The notes under the pieces were generated by a model. That model saw nothing but the letters and a program-made list of their open reading frames with translations, did not search any database and was not told the origin of the DNA. This document shows positions 43,968 to 51,002 of a DNA stretch of 59,653 nt, one piece after another. The position numbers and the translations under genes are program-made. The DNA is taken from NCBI GenBank assembly GCA_900766585.1, contig CAAFVV010000035.1, forward strand, positions 1-59,653. Direction: 5' to 3'. The stretch comes from Clostridia bacterium (GTDB taxonomy: Bacteria > Bacillota > Clostridia > Oscillospirales > Acutalibacteraceae). Every line of letters begins with the position of its first letter. Positions within the stretch are counted from its first letter, which is position 1.

Positions 43968-45224
43968 ATGGAAGTCAATGCACAGCAAATTGAAAGCATC
44001 GTCCGTGAGCTGCTCGGTCAGATCGGCGGCGACGCGGACAAAAAGGACTGCTCCTGCGGCAATTGCACCTGCGGCAAGAGCGAGGGCGGCAGCGCTGCCG
44101 TCAGCGGCAGCATCCCCAAGACCGCGAAGGTGGCCATGCTGATGAAGCCGAAGGATATTCAGGTCAAAGAGTATCCGATCCCGCCCGTCGGCGATAACGA
44201 TATCCTCGTCAAGGTCGAGGGCTGCGGTGTCTGCGGCACCGACGTGCATGAGTGGAAGGGCGATCCCTTCGGCATGGCCCCGCTGGTGCTCGGCCACGAG
44301 GGCACCGGCACGATCGTCGCCATGGGCAAAAACGTCCACTGCGACACCGCCGGCAAGCCGCTGAAGATCGGCGACAAGCTCGTGACCTCCGTCACCAAGT
44401 GCGGCGAGTGCTACACCTGCCGTATGCTGCCCGAGAAGTCCAACCTCTGCGACAAGCAGGGCATTTTCGGCCTGATCCCCGACAGCGAGGACAAGCACCT
44501 CAACGGCTGGTTCTCCGAGTACCTGATGATCAGCCGCGAGGGCGCGACCTATTTTGAGGTCAATGACCTCGACCTGTATGAGCGTATGCTGCTCGAGGTC
44601 GCCTGCGTCTGCGTACATGCGCTCGAGCGCGGTCAGTCCACCGGTCTGCTGCACTTTAACAGCAAGGTGCTGGTGCAGGGCTGCGGCCCTGTCGGCCTGA
44701 TGATGATCGCTGTGCTGCGCGCGGCGGGCATCAACCACATCATCGCGGTGGACGGCTCTGCCAAGCGCCTTGAAATGGCGACGAAGCTGGGTGCAAAGAC
44801 CACCATCAACTTCAAAGAGATGCCTGACGCGGCTGCCCGTGTTGCCGAGGTCAAGAAGGTCGCCAACGGTGTCGGCGCCGATTTTGCCTATCAGTGCACC
44901 GGCGCTCCCGCTGCGCATGCCGGCATCTACGATTACATCCGCCGCGGCGGCGGACTGTGCGAGATGGGCTTCTTCGTCAACAACGGCGAATGCTCCATCA
45001 ACCCGCACTTTGCCTACTGCAACAAGGAGATCACGCTTGTCGGCTCCTGGGACTACACCGCGCAGGATTATCCGGTGACGATGGCGTTCATGAAGCAGGC
45101 GCGCGAGATGAACATTCCGATCAAAGAGCTGGTCACCCACACCTATCCGCTGGATAAGCTCAACGAGGCGATGGAGACCAACATTTCCCAGCAGGGTATC
45201 AAGATCTGCTATATCGCAGAATAA
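43968..45224 (+). CDS. Zinc alcohol dehydrogenase with N-terminal encapsulation peptide and Cys-rich linker
   Basis: The 418-residue enzyme is a medium-chain Zn dehydrogenase: CGVCGTDVHEWKG and GHEGTG bind the catalytic zinc, KCGECYTCRMLPEKSNLC holds the structural zinc, and VLVQGCGPVGLMMIAVLRAA binds NAD. It would regenerate NAD by reducing propionaldehyde to propanol. The first 20 residues (VNAQQIESIVRELLGQIG) form an amphipathic encapsulation helix. Directly after is CSCGNCTCGKS (C28, C30, C33, C35), a four-cysteine cluster not normal for the family. TAGGAGGTCATTATCC precedes the ATG. Homologous Zn dehydrogenases occur in fucose/rhamnose GRM loci. Confidence 0.88.
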   Translation: MEVNAQQIESIVRELLGQIGGDADKKDCSCGNCTCGKSEGGSAAVSGSIPKTAKVAMLMKPKDIQVKEYPIPPVGDNDILVKVEGCGVCGTDVHEWKGDPFGMAPLVLGHEGTGTIVAMGKNVHCDTAGKPLKIGDKLVTSVTKCGECYTCRMLPEKSNLCDKQGIFGLIPDSEDKHLNGWFSEYLMISREGATYFEVNDLDLYERMLLEVACVCVHALERGQSTGLLHFNSKVLVQGCGPVGLMMIAVLRAAGINHIIAVDGSAKRLEMATKLGAKTTINFKEMPDAAARVAEVKKVANGVGADFAYQCTGAPAAHAGIYDYIRRGGGLCEMGFFVNNGECSINPHFAYCNKEITLVGSWDYTAQDYPVTMAFMKQAREMNIPIKELVTHTYPLDKLNEAMETNISQQGIKICYIAE

Positions 45225-45239
45225 GGACGGTTTTGACAC

Positions 45240-45578
45240 ATGGCATTAGGAATGATTGAGATGTTCGGCTACACCACCGCTATCCTTGCCGCGGACGCCG
45301 CGGCAAAGGCGGGGGACGTCCGAATCGTGGCGATCGATCACAATAAGCCCGTCGATCCCAATGCCGCCCCGATCCCGGTGGTCATGGTGGTCAAAATGGA
45401 GGGCGGTGTGTCCGAGGTGGAGACTGCCATGGAGGCGGGGATCCGTTCCGCGAAAGAAAAGGATCTGTATATCACCTCGCACATCATCTCCCGTCAGGAG
45501 GCCGATACCGAGAAGCTGGCGCACCTGTGTGCGCTCGGACGGGATAAGCTGAGGCAAACCGGCAGCAACGGAAAGTAA
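45240..45578 (+). CDS. BMC-H shell protein, divergent paralog
   Basis: The 112-residue single-BMC-domain protein (ALGMIEMFGYTTAILAADAA, PVVMVVKMEGGVSEVETAME) builds hexameric shell tiles. It is longer than its PduA-like neighbours, with a central insert (IDHNKPVDPNAAPIPVVM) and a C-terminal Lys/Arg-rich tail. The pore region therefore differs from the GSG pore of the other copies. It starts 15 bases after the alcohol dehydrogenase and opens the shell gene block. Its ribosome binding site is weak. Confidence 0.85.
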   Translation: MALGMIEMFGYTTAILAADAAAKAGDVRIVAIDHNKPVDPNAAPIPVVMVVKMEGGVSEVETAMEAGIRSAKEKDLYITSHIISRQEADTEKLAHLCALGRDKLRQTGSNGK

Positions 45579-45613
45579 GTTTAGGATTGACTTTTTTAAA
45601 GGAGTGTATTACA

Positions 45614-45889
45614 ATGACAGAAGCGTTAGGTATGGTAGAGACCCGCGGTCTGGTAGCCGCGATCGAGGCATCGGATGCGATGGTCAAAGCGGCGAACGTG
45701 ACCCTGATCGGTTCCGAGAAGATCGGTTCCGGTTTGGTGAGCGTCATGGTGCGCGGCGATGTCGGCGCGGTGAAGGCGGCTGTTGAGGCCGGCGGTGCGG
45801 CGGCGTCCCGTTTGGGCGAGGTTGTGGCGACGCATGTCATCCCGCGTCCGCACGGCGATGTAGAAAAGCTGCTTCCGGTACTGAAATAA
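45614..45889 (+). CDS. BMC-H shell protein, PduA-like copy 1
   Basis: The 91-residue BMC-H protein has EALGMVETRGLVAAIEASD and the pore segment EKIGSGLVSVMVRGDVGAV. The hexamer pore motif GSG is the same as in PduA-type tiles that pass propanediol. The ATG at 45,614 follows AAAGGAGTG at nine bases. Apart from its N-terminus it differs from copy 2 by one residue (HGDVEK versus HSDVEK). Confidence 0.92.
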   Translation: MTEALGMVETRGLVAAIEASDAMVKAANVTLIGSEKIGSGLVSVMVRGDVGAVKAAVEAGGAAASRLGEVVATHVIPRPHGDVEKLLPVLK

Positions 45890-45893
45890 AGGT

Positions 45894-46208
45894 GTGAGGA
45901 TTTTGGAAAGCTATCTCCCGCAGACGGACAGAGCTGTGGCGATTCTGGAGGTTCAGGCTGTGGCGGCGGCGATCGCCGGTCTGGATGCCATGGTCAAGGC
46001 GGCGGATGTCCGGCTGATCCATACGGAAAAACATCTGGGCGGTCGCCTGATGGCTGTTGTGGTGGACGGCACGGTTTCGGCTGTAACGGCTGCGCTGGAA
46101 GCCGGTCGGGAGGAGGCCGCAAAGGTCGGGTATGTCAAGGCAGGCGCCGTGATTCCCCGCCCGCACGGTGAGATCCAAAAGTATCTCTACACCGATCCGC
46201 TGTCGTAA
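45894..46208 (+). CDS. BMC-H shell protein with unusual pore
   Basis: The 104-residue BMC-H protein (VAILEVQAVAAAIAGLDAMV, RLMAVVVDGTVSAVTAALEA, AGAVIPRPHGEIQKYL) is clearly a shell tile. The pore loop is KHLGGRLM in place of KIGSGLVS, bringing His and Arg near the pore. The start is uncertain: GTG at 45,894 and TTG at 45,903 both have poorly spaced ribosome binding sites, which suggests low expression by coupling to the upstream copy four bases away. It may be a minor tile with a different permeant. Confidence 0.82.
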   Translation: MRILESYLPQTDRAVAILEVQAVAAAIAGLDAMVKAADVRLIHTEKHLGGRLMAVVVDGTVSAVTAALEAGREEAAKVGYVKAGAVIPRPHGEIQKYLYTDPLS

Positions 46209-46232
46209 CAGCAGAAGGAGGCTGATCCTCTT

Positions 46233-46631
46233 ATGGCAGAAGCCAAGAAAACGCCCGCCAAGCGGACGGCGGCTCCGAAAGCCGCCGCACCCGCCAAAGC
46301 GGCAGCCAACACACAAAAAGCTGCCCCTGTGCAGACTGAAAAAAAGGAGAGTCATATCATGGAAGCTTTAGGCATGGTAGAAACCCGCGGCCTGGTGGCG
46401 GCGATCGAGGCATCGGATGCGATGGTCAAAGCGGCGAACGTGACCCTGATCGGTTCCGAGAAGATCGGTTCCGGCTTGGTGAGCGTCATGGTGCGCGGTG
46501 ATGTCGGCGCAGTGAAAGCAGCGGTTGAGGCCGGCGGTGCGGCGGCGTCCCGTCTGGGCGAAGTCGTGGCGACGCATGTCATCCCGCGTCCCCACAGCGA
46601 CGTGGAGAAGCTGCTCCCCGTGCTGAAGTAA
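46233..46631 (+). CDS. BMC-H shell protein with Ala/Lys-rich N-terminal extension, copy 2 (two possible starts)
   Basis: From the ATG at 46,233 (ribosome binding site AGAAGGAGG) the product is 132 residues: a 42-residue Ala/Lys/Pro-rich extension (EAKKTPAKRTAAPKAAAPAK region) and then a PduA-like BMC domain. A second ATG in the same frame at 46,359 has its own AAAAAGGAG at nine bases and would give a 90-residue plain tile. Both signals are strong, as in the PduB/PduB' pair known from Salmonella. The basic extension could bind cargo, nucleic acid or neighbouring tiles on one face of the shell. Confidence 0.88.
   Translation: MAEAKKTPAKRTAAPKAAAPAKAAANTQKAAPVQTEKKESHIMEALGMVETRGLVAAIEASDAMVKAANVTLIGSEKIGSGLVSVMVRGDVGAVKAAVEAGGAAASRLGEVVATHVIPRPHSDVEKLLPVLK
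46359..46631 (+). CDS. Internal-start short form of BMC-H copy 2
   Basis: This is the same frame as the extended protein, started at residue 43. The product, starting MEALGMVETRGLV, is nearly the same as copies 1 and 3. It is listed separately because the internal ribosome binding site (46,341-46,350) is as good as those of the neighbouring genes. Its use is inferred, not shown. Confidence 0.5.
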   Translation: MEALGMVETRGLVAAIEASDAMVKAANVTLIGSEKIGSGLVSVMVRGDVGAVKAAVEAGGAAASRLGEVVATHVIPRPHSDVEKLLPVLK

Positions 46632-46703
46632 GTTTTTTTCCGGTCACAGGCGCCAAACAGCGCTGGACATATAAAAGTCAATGCAGTCGAAGGAGGTATT
46701 TCG

Positions 46704-46976
46704 ATGGAAGCGTTAGGTATGGTGGAGACCCGCGGTCTGGTTGCGGCGATCGAAGCGGCTGATGCGATGGTCAAAGCGGCGAACGTAACTCTGATCGGTT
46801 CCGAGAAGATCGGCTCCGGTTTGGTGAGCGTCATGGTGCGCGGCGATGTCGGCGCGGTGAAATCCGCTGTCGAGGCCGGCGGCGCTGCGGCGTCCCGTCT
46901 GGGCGAAGTCGTGGCTACCCATGTTATCCCGCGTCCGCACAACGACGTGGAGAAGCTGCTGCCCGTGCTCAAATAA
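46704..46976 (+). CDS. BMC-H shell protein, PduA-like copy 3
   Basis: The 90-residue BMC-H protein has the same KIGSGLVSVMVRGD pore as copies 1 and 2. It differs from the copy 2 domain by three residues (EAADAMVK, VKSAVEAGG, HNDVEK). GAAGGAGGTATTTCG precedes the ATG. A 72-base spacer with a T7 run separates it from copy 2. Near-identity of three copies suggests recent duplication or gene conversion to raise tile dosage. Confidence 0.92.
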   Translation: MEALGMVETRGLVAAIEAADAMVKAANVTLIGSEKIGSGLVSVMVRGDVGAVKSAVEAGGAAASRLGEVVATHVIPRPHNDVEKLLPVLK

Positions 46977-47000
46977 GAGACAACGGCGGCAGAGAAGCTG

Positions 47001-47032
47001 CCGGTATGTCCGCCCTTTGGCGGACATACCGG
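47001..47032. promoter_or_regulatory. Strong hairpin inside the microcompartment operon
   Basis: CCGGTATGTCCGCC and GGCGGACATACCGG form a perfect 14-bp stem with a CTTT loop, 24 bases after BMC-H copy 3 and 92 bases before pduL. No T-run follows. It could stabilise the upstream shell message, be an RNase processing site, or slow polymerase. A smaller repeat (GATCTG-CCAAA-CAGATC, 47,081-47,097) lies between it and pduL. Confidence 0.6.
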
Positions 47033-47124
47033 TCGGCTCTGCATGTACATAAACCCCAGGTGCACTGAATTTGTCGATTCGATCTGCCAAACAGATCTTT
47101 CAGAAATATAAGGAGGCTTTTCCC

Positions 47125-47775
47125 ATGAATGTGGATGCCACAACCGTTGCCGCGATCGTGCGTCGCGTGCTGGAAGCACAGGGGACGGGCGATACCGGTA
47201 ATGGGGATATTCCCGTCGGTGTGTCCAACCGTCATATCCACCTGACCCGTGCGGATGTCGATACCCTGTTCGGCGCGGGCTATGAGCTTCAGCCGCTCAA
47301 GGATCTCTCCCAGCCGGGGCAGTATGCCTGCAAGGAGTGCCTGACCATTGTCGGCCCGTCTCTGCGCCCGATCGAGAACGTGCGTGTACTCGGCCCGCTG
47401 CGCAAGGCGACGCAGGTGGAGATCTCCCGTACCGACTCCTTTACGCTGAAGGTGAAGCCTCCCGTGCGGGAGTCCGGCAAGCTGGACGGCTCCGCTGCCA
47501 TCACCATTATCGGCCCCAAAGGGGTGATCACCATCCCGCAGGGCTGTATTATTGCCAACCGCCATATCCATATGAGTCCTGCCGACGGCGAGCACTTCGG
47601 TGTTCGGGACGGCGATTATGTGACGGTGGATGCCGAGGGTACGCGCCGCACTCGCTTCTTTGATGTGCAGGTGCGCGTGAACGACGCGTTCCGTCTGGAG
47701 ATGCATGTGGACACCGACGACGCCAATGCCGCCGGTATCGGCAACGGTGCCGTTGTGCATGTTGTAAAAGAGTAA
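47125..47775 (+). CDS. pduL: Phosphate propanoyltransferase PduL with encapsulation peptide
   Basis: The 216-residue enzyme converts propionyl-CoA and phosphate to propionyl phosphate and frees CoA inside the compartment. The two zinc-site His motifs SNRHIHL (H37, H39) and NRHIHMSPADGEHFG (H147, H149) define PduL. Residues 1-20 contain DATTVAAIVRRVLEAQG, an amphipathic encapsulation helix similar to that of PduP. TAAGGAGGCTTTTCCC precedes the ATG at 47,125; a longer frame upstream lacks a ribosome binding site. It supplies the substrate for the kinase at the head of the operon. Confidence 0.93.
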   Translation: MNVDATTVAAIVRRVLEAQGTGDTGNGDIPVGVSNRHIHLTRADVDTLFGAGYELQPLKDLSQPGQYACKECLTIVGPSLRPIENVRVLGPLRKATQVEISRTDSFTLKVKPPVRESGKLDGSAAITIIGPKGVITIPQGCIIANRHIHMSPADGEHFGVRDGDYVTVDAEGTRRTRFFDVQVRVNDAFRLEMHVDTDDANAAGIGNGAVVHVVKE

Positions 47776-47794
47776 AACATACGGAGGAACTGCC

Positions 47795-48046
47795 ATGCTG
47801 ATGGGTAGGGTTGTGGGCAATATTGTGTCCACCCGCAAAAATGAAGATATCGTCGGTTCCAAGATATTGGAGATCCGGCTCATCAAGAACCGGCAGGAGA
47901 CCGATGATTATATTGTCGCCATCGACAGCGTGGGCGCCGGTATTGGTGAAAATGTGCTGATCACGACCGGAAGCGGCGCACGTCTGGCACTGGCGAATCC
48001 CTCGGCACCTGTGGATGCCGTTGTGATAGGAATTATTGATGACTGA
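47795..48046 (+). CDS. BMC-P pentameric vertex protein (EutN/CcmL family)
   Basis: The 83-residue protein has the EutN/CcmL pattern MGRVVGNIVSTRKNE, GSKILEIRLI, DSVGAGIGENVLITTGSGAR and VDAVVIGIID. Pentamers of this family close the vertices of the icosahedral shell. GGAGGAACTGCC precedes the ATG. It is the only vertex protein in the locus, between pduL and pduS. Confidence 0.94.
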   Translation: MLMGRVVGNIVSTRKNEDIVGSKILEIRLIKNRQETDDYIVAIDSVGAGIGENVLITTGSGARLALANPSAPVDAVVIGIIDD

Positions 48047-48072
48047 GATCCCCGGCGAAAGGACATAGCGTT

Positions 48073-49401
48073 ATGGAAATGAATGAACTGAAAAACCGTA
48101 TTCAGGAGAGCGGCTGTGTCGGCGCCGGCGGTGCCGGCTTCCCGACGGCGTTCAAGCTGGCAGAGGGCGCTGATTCTCTGATCATCAATGCTGCCGAGTG
48201 CGAGCCGCTGCTGTATACGGACTACACGATCCTGAAGGATCATCTGGCTGACGTCGTGAACGGCGCAGAGCAGGTGGTTGCGGCGACGGGCATCCGCACG
48301 GCGTATCTCGGCATCGAGAACCATACGGCGACCCGTCTCGGTCTTGTACACGAGCAGAAGCTGTCCGACCATGTGCAGGTGGCGGTGCTGCCGGATGTCT
48401 ATCCGATGGGCGATGAGATCATCCTGATCTATCAGGTGCTGCACCGTGTGGTGCAGCCCGGCTGCCTGCCGATCACCGCCGGTGTGATTGTGATGAACGC
48501 CGAAACGCTGTACAATGTGTCGCATGCCGTCGAGGACGGTGCAGCGGTAACGCAGAAGTGGCTGACCATCAATGGCCGTGTGCCGCAGCCGATGGTGATC
48601 CGTGTGCCGGTCGGCACACCGGTCAAGGAGCTGTTTGCGAAGCTGAATCTGACCGTTCCCGAGGATTTTGTGGTGTTAGACGGCGGCCCGGCCATGGGTC
48701 CTGTGATTGATCCCGAGACGGCGGTCATCAAAAAGACCACTAAGGGACTGCTGATCCTGCCGCGCGATATCCCCGCTGTGATCTCCAAGTTGGCGGTCGA
48801 CCGCGTGGTGAATGTACATGCCTCGTCCAACTGTTGCCAGTGCAGCGTGTGCACCGATATGTGTCCGCGTGCCCTGCTTGGCTATCCGCTGACCCCGCAC
48901 AAGATTGTGCGCACCCCGCTTTCTGCGGTGGAGGAGCAGCCAGAGAAATACACCGATGCCGCCGTCTGCTGCGGGTGCGGTGTGTGCGAGCTGACCGCCT
49001 GCTGCCAGGGCATCAGTCCGCGCCGCGTGTACGGTCAGGTCAAGGCGATTCTCGGCAAAAACCGTCTGCGCTATCAGCCGCACAACAAGGAAGCGGTGCC
49101 GCATCCCGACCGGGACGGACGGCTGCTGCCGCGTGCGCGCTTCGTGCAGCGGCTTGGTGTTGGTCCGTATGACGGCCATCCGGAATTCCGGGATTGGACG
49201 ATCGAGCCCACGCATATCGTGCTGCCGCTGCGGCAGCATGTCGGTACTCCGGCGACGCCGTGTGTGCAGGTGGGGGATACCGTGAAGGCGGGACAGCTGG
49301 TGGCTGCTGCCGCGCAGGGAATCTCCGCGAATATCCACAGTTCGGTGGATGGCGTGGTCACAGCCGTGGAAAATGGAATGATTCTGATAGACAGACGGTG
49401 A
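48073..49401 (+). CDS. pduS: PduS-type iron-sulfur flavoprotein (RnfC-like)
   Basis: The 442-residue protein has the RnfC/PduS start (ESGCVGAGGAGFPTAFKLAE, IINAAECEPLLYTDY), an FMN/NADH-binding core, and two [4Fe-4S] motifs (CCQCSVCTDMCPRALLG and CCGCGVCELTACCQGISP) at about residues 255-320. The C-terminal part has a lipoyl/barrel-sandwich-like segment (VGDTVKAGQLVAAAAQGISA). PduS was described as a cobalamin reductase; in glycyl-radical loci it more likely moves electrons across or within the shell. It lies upstream of the PduT-type tile whose pore cysteine can bind an iron-sulfur cluster, suggesting a redox pair. Confidence 0.9.
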   Translation: MEMNELKNRIQESGCVGAGGAGFPTAFKLAEGADSLIINAAECEPLLYTDYTILKDHLADVVNGAEQVVAATGIRTAYLGIENHTATRLGLVHEQKLSDHVQVAVLPDVYPMGDEIILIYQVLHRVVQPGCLPITAGVIVMNAETLYNVSHAVEDGAAVTQKWLTINGRVPQPMVIRVPVGTPVKELFAKLNLTVPEDFVVLDGGPAMGPVIDPETAVIKKTTKGLLILPRDIPAVISKLAVDRVVNVHASSNCCQCSVCTDMCPRALLGYPLTPHKIVRTPLSAVEEQPEKYTDAAVCCGCGVCELTACCQGISPRRVYGQVKAILGKNRLRYQPHNKEAVPHPDRDGRLLPRARFVQRLGVGPYDGHPEFRDWTIEPTHIVLPLRQHVGTPATPCVQVGDTVKAGQLVAAAAQGISANIHSSVDGVVTAVENGMILIDRR

Positions 49402-49427
49402 CGGGACTGTCGGAAAGGCGTTAGCTT

Positions 49428-49973
49428 ATGTTGTATGCAGTGGGTGTAATCGAGATCAAAAGCATTGCCAAGGGCGTGGAAGCCTGTGACGACGCGCTGA
49501 AATCCGCCGAGATCCGTCTGGTATCGGCTCATTCCTCTTGCCCCGGCAAGTACGAGATGATTCTCACCGGTGCGCTCTCCTCTGTGCAGATGGCACTGGA
49601 GCATGTCCGTGAAAAATTTGAGCCGTATATCATTGATACGGTTCTGCTCGGTCGTATTGACAAGACGGTTGTCGATGCGTTGATGGGTGTGCAGGCGGCT
49701 TCGCCTGCCGGTGCGCTCGGCGTTGTCGAGACGTATTCCGCCGCCAGTGCGATCCGCGCCGCTGATGCGGCGGTCAAGACCGCGAAGGTCGAGATCTTGG
49801 ATCTGCGGGTATCCCGTGGTATGGGCGGCAAGGGTGTTGTGATGCTGACCGGCGAGGTCAGCGACGTGACCGCCGCCGTGGAGTCTGGCGCTGATTATGC
49901 GCGCAGCCAGGGGCTGTTTGCCGCAAGCTCGGTCATGGCGTCTCCGCACAGCGACCTGTGGCAGTATGTCTGA
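49428..49973 (+). CDS. pduT: BMC-T tandem shell protein, PduT-type
   Basis: The 181-residue protein contains two BMC domains (AVGVIEIKSIAKGVEACDDA and GALGVVETYSAASAIRAADA). The first-domain pore loop reads SSCPGKYEMILTG with Cys38, the residue that holds the [4Fe-4S] cluster in PduT trimers. That conservation supports an electron-conducting pore, paired with PduS. GGAAAGGCGTTAGCTT precedes the ATG. It is the last gene of the compartment operon, and a strong terminator follows. Confidence 0.92.
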   Translation: MLYAVGVIEIKSIAKGVEACDDALKSAEIRLVSAHSSCPGKYEMILTGALSSVQMALEHVREKFEPYIIDTVLLGRIDKTVVDALMGVQAASPAGALGVVETYSAASAIRAADAAVKTAKVEILDLRVSRGMGGKGVVMLTGEVSDVTAAVESGADYARSQGLFAASSVMASPHSDLWQYV

Positions 49974-50000
49974 TTGGCAGCTGTCCTTTTGATAAGCTGA

Positions 50001-50046
50001 AAAGCGCAGAGCGCTGTTCCGTAAAGGAGCAGGCGCTCTGCGCTTT
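50001..50046. terminator. Bidirectional terminator of the microcompartment operon
   Basis: AAAGCGCAGAGCGC and GCGCTCTGCGCTTT form a 14-bp perfect stem with an 18-nt loop between pduT and the converging AraC-type gene. The T-run is short. Confidence 0.75.
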
Positions 50047-50047
50047 G

Positions 50048-50883
50048 CTATTGCCCGAAGTCTTTGTTTGATTGGGGAAAAGGGGCGGAGTTTTGCCGCC
50101 TGTATTGGCTCGGCGAGACCCTGTAATGCTGTTTGAACACCTTGCTAAGATGAAATTCATCGTTAAAGCCGAAGCCGTCCGCGATCTCTTTTATCCGCAT
50201 TTCCGGATAGGTCCGCAGGAGCAATCCCACTTTTTCAAGCTTTTGCTCCATCTGATACTGCGTGAAGGATTTGCATAACACCGCTTTGGATTTGTTTTGG
50301 AGGGTTCTCGTCGAAACATAGAGCAGGGCTGTTATTTCCTCTGCGCGGAACAGCTTCTCCGGATGATCCTGCAGGATAGCCAGCGCCTCCCGGATCAGTC
50401 GGTTGTGTCTTGATACCACCTTGCTGTCGGCAAGCTCCATGAGCAGCAGCCGCATGACGCAGGAGAGCCGCTGTGCCTTCAGAAATTCCTCCGCGTCAAA
50501 AATGCCGATGACCGTTTTGAACAGCCGCTCCACATTGTCGTTGCCCTGACAGTGAAGGACGGTGGGCAAAAGCACATGGGTTTCGTCCGGCAGTGTGTCC
50601 GCAAATTCGTTGCCTGCGTCATTTTTACATGGATAAAAAGCGTGCGGGTGTGTGGCTCACAGGGGATTCGGCCGAAATGGTGCTGACCGGCATGCAGCAG
50701 GATGACGTCGCCCGGCAGCAGCAGATACCGGCTGTCATTTTGCCATATCTTCCAGCTTCCCTCCTGAATATAGACCAAATCATGCTCCGGCATGACCCGA
50801 TCCGAGTGCGGACAGCCCGACGGGAACAGACATTGTCCGGCGGACACGACAGTACGCTCGCTTTGTATTGAAAAGATACCCAT
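50048..50883 (-). pseudogene. AraC-family regulator split by a frameshift
   Basis: Two minus-strand frames together make one AraC-type regulator of about 275 residues. The first frame (from the ATG at 50,883) is the cupin sensor domain (DLVYIQEGSWKIWQN, YLLLPGDVILLHAGQHHFG). The second holds the rest of the linker and the C-terminal double helix-turn-helix (FRAEEITALLYVSTRTLQNK, IADGFGFNDEFHLSKVFKQH). The switch falls near 50,605, where VKMTQ in the first frame should continue as GNEFADTLPDETHVL in the other. This is either a real one-base lesion or an assembly error. In its intact form it would be a second candidate regulator of the microcompartment operon. Confidence 0.75.
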
Positions 50884-51002
50884 ATACGCCCCACCTCCGG
50901 GAATGATGCCGATTTTCCCTACTATATGCGAAAATGATCCGCCCTGTCAATGGCGCAGAATGGGCGGATACCGTATAATAAGGGAAAAAGGAGGTTGTTT
51001 TC

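Larger units (their letters stand above)
45617..46976 (+). repeat. Three near-identical BMC-H coding repeats
   Basis: The BMC-H reading frames at about 45,617-45,889, 46,359-46,631 and 46,704-46,976 repeat almost exactly at the DNA level. Copies 1 and 2 share a run of more than 70 identical bases through the codons for EASDAMVKAANVTLIGSEK. The divergent tile at 45,894-46,208 lies between copies 1 and 2 and is not part of the repeat. Recombination between copies could delete shell genes. Confidence 0.85.

Noticed and set aside
41459..43999. Minus-strand open frame of 846 residues opposite pduO and pduP
   Set aside because: It is antisense to two well-supported genes, rich in His, Arg and Ala as expected for a shadow frame, and lacks any domain.
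43962..45239. Minus-strand open frame of 425 residues opposite the Zn alcohol dehydrogenase
   Set aside because: It is a shadow of the real gene. The plus strand has the zinc and NAD motifs and an encapsulation helix.
46632..46703. T7 run after BMC-H copy 2 as a terminator
   Set aside because: No convincing stem precedes the T-run, and the operon clearly continues.
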